From NCBI RefSeq assembly GCF_900112865.1, contig NZ_FONH01000014.1:1-64000 (forward strand): a DNA stretch of 64,000 bases, given 5' to 3'. The position numbers were made by a program, and so were the translations under genes. Under the pieces are notes generated by a model. That model made no database searches, was not told the DNA's origin, and saw only the letters and a list, made by a program, of their open reading frames with translations. The stretch comes from Dyella marensis. Its GTDB lineage: Bacteria > Pseudomonadota > Gammaproteobacteria > Xanthomonadales > Rhodanobacteraceae. Positions 58,657 through 64,000 of this stretch are shown in pieces (position 1 is the first letter of the stretch; every line of letters starts with the position of its first letter).

Positions 58657-60282
58657 TCAGTATGAACGCCACATCGGCCGGCTGTAGCCGTACGAGGCCA
58701 CGGGGCTCCACGGCGAATACACCGGGCGCGGCTGGTAGTTCACCGGCCGCCACTGCGGGAAACCATAGGACGGGTAGCCGTAGCCATAGCCGTAGGACGG
58801 ACGATTCAAGGCCGTATTACCGTAGGACGAAGCGCTCGAAGGCGAGTACCCATAGGACGATGACGAATACCCATAGGAGAGCTGGTTGAAGATCGAATTC
58901 AGCAGCTGCTGCACGAAGCTGTCCACGGATTCCTGACGGCTCGGCTTCGTTTCCTCGGCAGGCTTGGCCGGTTCCACCGGCTTCGTTTCCGCGACGGGCT
59001 TGGCCGGTTCGACCGGCTTTGTCTCCGCGACGGGCTTGGCGGGTTCGGCCGGCTTCGTCTCCGCGACGGGCTTGGCCGGTTCGGCCGGCTTCGTCTCCGC
59101 GACAGGCTTGGCGGGCTCGACCGGCTTCGTCTCCGAGACAGGCTTGGCCGGTTCGACCGGCTTCGGCTTCTCGGTTGTCGGCTCCGACCACGAGTTACGG
59201 CCCGGCACGCCTGCCGGCCGGGAACCGTTGTTGCCCTCGCTGATGATCGTGGAGAAATTGATGGCGGTATTGCGTCCGGCCGCAAACCACGCATCGCTGG
59301 TGGAACGGAACTCCTTGCCCTTGGTGCTGACATCGCGCTTCGCAGCGATGATGCCGTCGTTGGTCAGCGAGGTAGCCACGGCCAGCTGGATGTCGCGATC
59401 CGACTTCAACTCACCGCCGGCCTTGACATGCATCGCCCCGCCGCTCTTCATGTCGAGCGTGTTGTCAGCCTTGATCTTGCCGGCGATATTCACGCCAACG
59501 CCGGTTTCCGTGCCCACCATGCGAATGGCATTGGCATACATGCCGCCCATGGCGCCCACGTCCAGGGCCACCGTCGGAGCAGTGCCGTCGCCGTCGATAC
59601 CGCTGATGGAGTCTGCGGCGTCGCCGTAGGCCGCCTTGTTGTGGCCGGTGACCAGGCGCAGATTCCTGGCCTTCAGTTGCGCATTCAGCTCGATGCTGCG
59701 CGCCATCAGGTCCGCCATTTCCACGCCGCTGGCATCGATGCCCTTGCCGGAGATGCTGATGACGCCCCTGGCCACGTCGATCGAGGCCACCTTGCCGGCG
59801 GCATCCAGCTGCGGGGTACCGGTGGTGAGCGTCACGCGCGAGGCATTGATGAAGCTGGCGCCGTTGGCGGTGATGCCATTGGGGTTGGCAACGATCAGCG
59901 CCGCCTGCCGGCCCGCGATTTCCAGCGCGCCGTTCAATTGCGACTTGGCGTTGCCGGTCACCTCCGCAATGATGACGCTGGCCGCGCCGCCGGCGAGGTT
60001 GCCGTTGCCGGCGATCTGGCCGGCCAATTGCGAGGTGGCGGCGGTGCCACTGTTATTGAGCACCACACCCTGCGCGCCGACGTCGAACTGGCCGAACTGG
60101 TTGTGCGATACGCCCGCGCCGTTCGGCTTGACGATCTCCACCACCGGTACGTTGCCGACCTGGCCTACCGACGGACCGCCGGAAGCGGATACGACCGCCG
60201 CCATCGAGCTGATCGGCAAGGCCAGGGCCATGGCCGCGTACAGCTCCCGGCGAGACAGAATGTTTTTGTTCTTTATTGCCAT
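58657..60282 (-). CDS. short TpsA-type exoprotein (filamentous haemagglutinin N-terminal domain)
   Basis: 541 residues. A signal peptide (ELYAAMALALPISSMAAVVSA) precedes a TPS secretion domain (about 40-270) with the NPNGI motif at 133-137 (VANPNGITANGASFINASRVTLTTG) and beta-helix-like repeats to about 350. A stalk of six 12-residue repeats (consensus VEPAKPVAETKP, about 375-447) follows. The tail (468-541) holds 15 tyrosines in YGY/SYG units and ends WRSY. TpsA proteins are usually well over 1000 aa, so this is a miniature. Its TpsB partner is encoded directly upstream, 102 nt away. The ATG at 60282 begins the signal peptide. Confidence 0.88.
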   Translation of the reverse strand: MAIKNKNILSRRELYAAMALALPISSMAAVVSASGGPSVGQVGNVPVVEIVKPNGAGVSHNQFGQFDVGAQGVVLNNSGTAATSQLAGQIAGNGNLAGGAASVIIAEVTGNAKSQLNGALEIAGRQAALIVANPNGITANGASFINASRVTLTTGTPQLDAAGKVASIDVARGVISISGKGIDASGVEMADLMARSIELNAQLKARNLRLVTGHNKAAYGDAADSISGIDGDGTAPTVALDVGAMGGMYANAIRMVGTETGVGVNIAGKIKADNTLDMKSGGAMHVKAGGELKSDRDIQLAVATSLTNDGIIAAKRDVSTKGKEFRSTSDAWFAAGRNTAINFSTIISEGNNGSRPAGVPGRNSWSEPTTEKPKPVEPAKPVSETKPVEPAKPVAETKPAEPAKPVAETKPAEPAKPVAETKPVEPAKPVAETKPVEPAKPAEETKPSRQESVDSFVQQLLNSIFNQLSYGYSSSSYGYSPSSASSYGNTALNRPSYGYGYGYPSYGFPQWRPVNYQPRPVYSPWSPVASYGYSRPMWRSY

Positions 60283-60384
60283 ATGAGTGCCTATTGCTGA
60301 ATACCCCTCTTGGCCGGCCGCCATCCCTGGCCTGCCGGAATACGCAGCCGTCCATGGTGGACGGCCAAAAAAGAGCGGGGGGCC

Positions 60385-62130
60385 TCAGAGCCGGACGGTC
60401 ATCCGCAACGACACATTGAAGCCGCCGTCCGACCACGCCTTGGGCTTGCTCAACACGCGGCCGGCCGACAGGTCGTAACCGAAACGGGCCACCTGGCCGC
60501 GCAGACCCAGGCTCACGCTGCTGAAGTGCTGGCTGCCCCCATTCGCCAGCGAGGGTCCGCTGAGCCGGGCGGCATCCGCACCAAGGTATGGATTGCCCAG
60601 CTTGCTGCCGCTGTTCCACACCACGTCGTTGTGCGAAACCCAGCCGTTCTCGCCGATGAACACGTAGCGGCCGTCGAAGCCGCGCATCGCATAGCGGCTG
60701 CTGATCGACAGGTATTGCGTCCACGGCAAGGGCGTGAATGCATGCTGGCCGGAGAGGGTGCCTTCGTAGGTGAAGCGCTTGCCGCCGATGGCGAACGGAG
60801 CATTGATGTTGAGGCTGGCGGAAGCCAGTCGATAGCGGCCGTTCCAGTGGGGCTGGCCGGCGACGTAACCGGGGCGTGCAGACCACTCAGGCAGGCCGCC
60901 GCGCAGCTCGGCACTGGCCTGCAGAGTGGTCCGGCCCAGATAGCGCAGGTAGTCGTAGCTCACCGCATAGCCGGTGATGTCGCGTCTCTGCACGTCCAGC
61001 CTTGTGCTGCCGAGCTTGCCGGAATCGATCCGGCGATTGAGCTGCAGCTTGACCGTGCTGCGGCTGCGCGAGCTGCGGGCGACCACCCGGTCGACGCCCA
61101 ATTGCACCAGCCGCGTCTTGTTGGCGTAGGCGATTTGCCCGCCTTGCAGCAGGTCGACCGTCTGCCGCGAGGACGAACCGCTGGCGCCGAGCGAGACGTT
61201 CCAGTAGCCCACCGGCATCGACCAGTTCAGGCCCAGTCCGCGCGACATCTGTCGACGATTGCCGACATTGAGGTTGTTGCTTTGCGTGAGCAGCAGTAGA
61301 TCGTCGCGGCCCAGCGGAGCATCCACGATGCCGATCAGGCCGAGCTGGTTCTGGCCGGTGGCGTCCTGGCCGTCGTTGTCGGCGGTCAGCACCGCATGCC
61401 AGCGCTCCTTGCTGCGCTGCCGGTCGACCACGATGTCGCTGGTGCCGATGTCGCTGCCGGGTGTCAGGGTCAGGTTCGCCTTTGACTGGCCGGGTACGCG
61501 GCGCAGGTTTTCCAGGGCCTGGTCGAGATCGCGCAGGTTAAGCAGGTCGCCTTGGCGAAACGGCAGGGCGTTGCGCGCCTGCAGCGGTTGGCCCGTGGTC
61601 TTGTCGATCAGCTTGCCGACCCGGCCTGGAATCACCTGGATGGCGATCCGGCCATCGGCTGGCCGCTGCTCGGGAATGAGCACCATGCTGGTGACATAGC
61701 CGCGCTCGATCAGCTGGCCGCCCAGATAGCGCCGCAGTTCCTGCAGTCCCTTCGGACCCAGGCACATGCCGCGAAGCGAAACGGTACCCGGCAGCCAGGG
61801 GAAGGGCCGGATGTCGTTCCAGTCCACGTCGGTCGCTACCGTGCAAGCTGTTTCGGCCGGTGCGGCAAAGGCCGCATGCCGGCGCGTCGCCGCGCCCTTG
61901 AGCACGCGGCTGTTCTGCTCCACGGCATCCTGTGCGCTGTCCATTTCCCGCCGCAGGCGCCGCTCCACTTCCTGCCCTTGCTGCACGGGTGCCGCGTCCT
62001 GCGCCTGGGCCATGCCGGCGCAGGCCATGCCACAGGCCAGCGCAAGCGCCAGGCTGGAATGGTGTAGGAAGAGACCGCGGCGCATGAGGGGGCGTTGGAC
62101 ATCGGGACAGCCAAAAGTCTGTGGCGACAC
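60385..62130 (-). CDS. TpsB-type outer-membrane transporter (FhaC/ShlB/HecB family)
   Basis: 581 residues with a signal peptide (LALALACGMACAGMAQA), an N-terminal POTRA region (about 95-200) and a 16-strand barrel. The conserved loop-6 motif reads MRGFDG (about residue 484). It secretes the TpsA partner across the outer membrane. The start is uncertain: a GTG at 62130 has AAGGA 9 nt upstream and gives a long n-region; the ATG at 62085 gives a standard signal peptide without a ribosome-binding site. Confidence 0.92.
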   Translation of the reverse strand: MSPQTFGCPDVQRPLMRRGLFLHHSSLALALACGMACAGMAQAQDAAPVQQGQEVERRLRREMDSAQDAVEQNSRVLKGAATRRHAAFAAPAETACTVATDVDWNDIRPFPWLPGTVSLRGMCLGPKGLQELRRYLGGQLIERGYVTSMVLIPEQRPADGRIAIQVIPGRVGKLIDKTTGQPLQARNALPFRQGDLLNLRDLDQALENLRRVPGQSKANLTLTPGSDIGTSDIVVDRQRSKERWHAVLTADNDGQDATGQNQLGLIGIVDAPLGRDDLLLLTQSNNLNVGNRRQMSRGLGLNWSMPVGYWNVSLGASGSSSRQTVDLLQGGQIAYANKTRLVQLGVDRVVARSSRSRSTVKLQLNRRIDSGKLGSTRLDVQRRDITGYAVSYDYLRYLGRTTLQASAELRGGLPEWSARPGYVAGQPHWNGRYRLASASLNINAPFAIGGKRFTYEGTLSGQHAFTPLPWTQYLSISSRYAMRGFDGRYVFIGENGWVSHNDVVWNSGSKLGNPYLGADAARLSGPSLANGGSQHFSSVSLGLRGQVARFGYDLSAGRVLSKPKAWSDGGFNVSLRMTVRL

Positions 62131-62336
62131 GCCGCTCAATCCTTAATGAATGTTCAAAGGGCGGCGCAGTGTGCGAGAGCGGTTGGTGACAGGCGTCCGG
62201 ATTTTTCCGGACTTGGCGACCTCCGCCGATGCCCTTGGATCAGCCGCGCCTGACTGCGTCGGAATTCCGACGCGCTCGGCGGATGGATTTCGCCGCATCC
62301 CTGCAAACCCAGTCCCCACAAGGCTTCGCGAGGCCA

Positions 62337-62352
62337 TGGCATGCGTTTTGCT
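62337..62352 (+). promoter_or_regulatory. sigma-54 promoter of the flgB operon
   Basis: TGGCATGCGTTTTGCT: exact GG-N10-GC spacing, one mismatch to TGGCACG-N4-TTGCW. The predicted start at about 62363 leaves a 30-nt leader before flgB. Confidence 0.87.
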
Positions 62353-62392
62353 CAAGACCTCCGGCGGACTTTCCGCGCGGAGCTTTCAGGCC

Positions 62393-62791
62393 ATGAGCCA
62401 GATCAACGACAAGCTGTTCGGCATCCACACCCAGGCGCTGGGCCTGTGGCAGAAGCGTGCGGAAGTGCTGGCGGGGAATCTGGCGAACGCGGATACGCCG
62501 GACTACAAGGCGCGCGACGTGGATTTCCGCCAGGCCCTGATGAGCGCCGGCGCCGACGGCAAGCTGCCGCTGGCGGCGACGGAAAGCGGACACATCGATC
62601 CGGCCATGCAGGCGAACGACCAGCTCGCCTATCGCGTGCCCTTGCAGCCCAGCATGGACGGCAACACGGTCGACACGCAGGTCGAGCAGGCGAACTTCGC
62701 CGCCAACAGCGTGCACTACCAGGCCAGCCTGTCCTTCATCACCGCGCAGATCCACATGCTGCGCACCGCCATCACCGGAGGGCAGAGCTGA
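62393..62791 (+). CDS. flgB: flagellar proximal rod protein FlgB
   Basis: 132 residues: N-terminal LFGIHTQALGLWQKRAEVLAGNLANADTPDYKARDVDFRQAL with the rod ANxxTPxYxA signature and a C-terminal amphipathic helix. It is a rod subunit exported by the flagellar type III system. Overlaps flgC by 1 nt. Confidence 0.95.
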   Translation: MSQINDKLFGIHTQALGLWQKRAEVLAGNLANADTPDYKARDVDFRQALMSAGADGKLPLAATESGHIDPAMQANDQLAYRVPLQPSMDGNTVDTQVEQANFAANSVHYQASLSFITAQIHMLRTAITGGQS

Positions 62792-63210
62792 TGTCGCTGT
62801 TCAAGATCTTCGACGTCGCCGGCTCCGGCATGGCGGCGCAGTCGCTGCGGCTCAATACCGTGGCCAGCAATATCGCCAATGCCGACAGCGTGGCCGGCTC
62901 GCCGGAAGCGGCGTACCGCGCCAAGGAACCCTTGTTCGCCACCGTGCAGCGCAACCTCGCCGCCAAGGACCAGGAGGGCGCGCAGGGCGTGCAGGTACTC
63001 GGCGTCACCGAGAGCCAGGCGGCGGTGGAGAGCCGCTACGAGCCGGGCAATCCGCTCGCCGACGGCGACGGCTACGTCTATGCCAGCAACGTCAATCCAG
63101 TGGACGAGCTGGTCAACATGATTTCCGCCTCGCGTTCGTACCAGAACAACGTCGAGGTGATGAACAGCACGCGTCAGCTCATGCAGAAGACGCTGGACCT
63201 AGGCAAGTAA
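62791..63210 (+). CDS. flgC: flagellar proximal rod protein FlgC
   Basis: 139 residues: MSLFKIFDVAGSGMAAQSLRLNTVASNIANADSVAG at the N-terminus and YVYASNVNPVDELVNMISASRSYQNNVEVMNSTRQLMQKTLDLGK at the C-terminus, both diagnostic. Start in a TGATG overlap with flgB. Confidence 0.96.
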   Translation: MSLFKIFDVAGSGMAAQSLRLNTVASNIANADSVAGSPEAAYRAKEPLFATVQRNLAAKDQEGAQGVQVLGVTESQAAVESRYEPGNPLADGDGYVYASNVNPVDELVNMISASRSYQNNVEVMNSTRQLMQKTLDLGK

Positions 63211-63228
63211 GGCGGAACCGACGACACC

Positions 63229-63882
63229 ATGGCCGACATCGCGATCAATAACACCACCGGCTCCTCCGCTTCGCAGGCGGTGCAGAGCAGCAAGGGCAGC
63301 ACGCTGAGCCAGGCGGATTTCCTCAGCCTGCTCACCCAGCAGATGCGCAACCAGGATCCGACCCAGCCGATGGATTCCTCGCAGATGGTCAGCCAGCTCG
63401 CGCAGATCGCGCAGGTCTCGGCCACCCAGTCGCTGCAGACCTCGTTCGACACCTTGAGCACCGCGCTGCAGGGCAACCAGCTGCTGCAGGCGAGCGACCT
63501 GGTCGGACGCAATGTCACCGTGCCGTCCAATGCCGCGAAGCTCGAGGGCACCGCCGGCGTCGACGGCGCGATCAATGTCGGCACCGGCGGCCAGACCGCC
63601 TCGGTGCAGATCATCGACACCGCCGGCAACGTGGTGCGCACCATCGACCTGGGCAAACCCGACGTCGGCCTGGCCGACTTCCACTGGGACGGCAAGGACG
63701 AGAACGGGCAGCCGCTGCCGGACGGCACCTACGGCATCAAGGCGCAGGTCGGCACCACCGCGGTGCAGGCCTATGTCAGCGGCAAGGTCGACAGCGTCGG
63801 CATGGCGGGCGAGCAGGGCGCTTATCTGCAGGTCGCCGGTTTCGGCGGCGTGCTGTTGAACCAGGTCGCACGCATCGACTGA
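63229..63882 (+). CDS. flgD: flagellar hook assembly (cap) protein FlgD
   Basis: 217 residues: Ser/Thr-rich N-terminus with LSQADFLSLLTQQMRNQDPTQPMDSSQMVSQLAQIAQVS, then the FlgD Ig-like/tudor domain (FHWDGKDENGQPLPDGTYGIKA). It caps the growing hook and is discarded later. 18 nt after flgC. Confidence 0.95.
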   Translation: MADIAINNTTGSSASQAVQSSKGSTLSQADFLSLLTQQMRNQDPTQPMDSSQMVSQLAQIAQVSATQSLQTSFDTLSTALQGNQLLQASDLVGRNVTVPSNAAKLEGTAGVDGAINVGTGGQTASVQIIDTAGNVVRTIDLGKPDVGLADFHWDGKDENGQPLPDGTYGIKAQVGTTAVQAYVSGKVDSVGMAGEQGAYLQVAGFGGVLLNQVARID

Positions 63883-63935
63883 TCCATCGGGGGCCGGGCG
63901 GCCCGCACACACAGTCTCCACAGGGGAGCAGCAGC

Positions 63936-64000
63936 ATGGCATTCAACATCGCACTCAGCGGACTGAAGGCGGCCTCTTCGGATCTCGAAGTCACCGCCAA
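63936..64000 (+). CDS. flgE: flagellar hook protein FlgE, 5' end only
   Basis: The first 21 codons (MAFNIALSGLKAASSDLEVTA) are visible, the typical N-terminus of FlgE. AGGGGAG precedes the ATG. The gene runs off the window. Confidence 0.9.
   Translation, partial: MAFNIALSGLKAASSDLEVTA

Noticed and set aside
60283..60384. Hairpin CCGTCCATGGTGGACGG between tpsB and tpsA as a terminator
   Set aside because: On the transcribed strand the T-run precedes the stem rather than following it.

Overview
The window is GC-rich chromosomal DNA with dense, short-gapped operons. Gene content and order point to a gamma-proteobacterium of the Xanthomonadales, most likely Rhodanobacteraceae (Dyella/Rhodanobacter/Luteibacter type); this placement is inference from gene order and the intergenic repeat families, not from a marker-gene comparison. 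Nearly everything is core genome. The exceptions are a small patch beside tRNA-Phe (about 38.0-40.4 kb) and a two-partner secretion locus lodged among flagellar genes (58.6-62.1 kb).

Layout. 0-5.4 kb: DinG/YoaA helicase, a YciI-VOC-ECF42 sigma cluster, tsaB. 5.4-7.4 kb: divergent yeiH / LysR pair. 7.5-17.8 kb: a long minus-strand block kdsD-kdsC-lptC-lptA-lptB-rpoN-hpf-hprK-rapZ-EIIA(Man)-HPr-EI. It joins LPS (Kdo) synthesis and transport to sigma-54 and a regulatory phosphotransferase system that has HPr kinase but no sugar permease. 18.0-19.6 kb: ibaG-like bolA and murA with strong terminators. 19.6-25.8 kb: DUF3108, purN, purM, then DUF2066 / CDP-alcohol phosphatidyltransferase / AI-2E-type permease / hda. 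25.9-31.7 kb: suhB, trmJ, a CorC-type membrane protein, a DUF47-pit phosphate module with a Pho-box-like site, an unknown gene and an alkyltransferase-like protein. 31.9-38.8 kb: recQ, a CPA2 antiporter, an M28 peptidase and a PepSY protein. 39.1-40.5 kb: hicAB toxin-antitoxin and tRNA-Phe. 40.5-50.1 kb: yggX, mutY, AsmA-like, ftsY, rsmD, coaD, a lipoprotein, ferredoxin, ggt, MBL hydrolase and TMEM43 homologue. 50.1-54.1 kb: glpD-glpF-glpK. 54.2-64 kb: flagellar genes (an EAL-HDOD protein, flgN, flgM, flgA and an MCP on minus; flgB, flgC, flgD and partial flgE on plus) with tpsB-tpsA between the two flagellar operons.

Regulatory logic is unusually legible in the flagellar region. A near-consensus sigma-54 promoter precedes flgB, a second precedes the MCP-flgA operon, and a near-perfect sigma-28 promoter precedes flgM-flgN. 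The sigma-54 gene itself lies in the same window. The hicA promoter carries a perfect palindrome in its spacer, and its -10 box sits so close to the start codon that the mRNA should be leaderless.

Three families of intergenic inverted-repeat elements recur: A (5 copies, 4 full and one truncated at the left edge), B (3 copies) and C (1 copy). Two copies of family A supply in-frame TAG stop codons of neighbouring genes.

No insertion sequence, CRISPR array, rRNA or riboswitch was recognised. The most unusual single item is a very short TpsA exoprotein (541 aa) with a proline-rich 12-residue repeat stalk and a tyrosine-rich tail.
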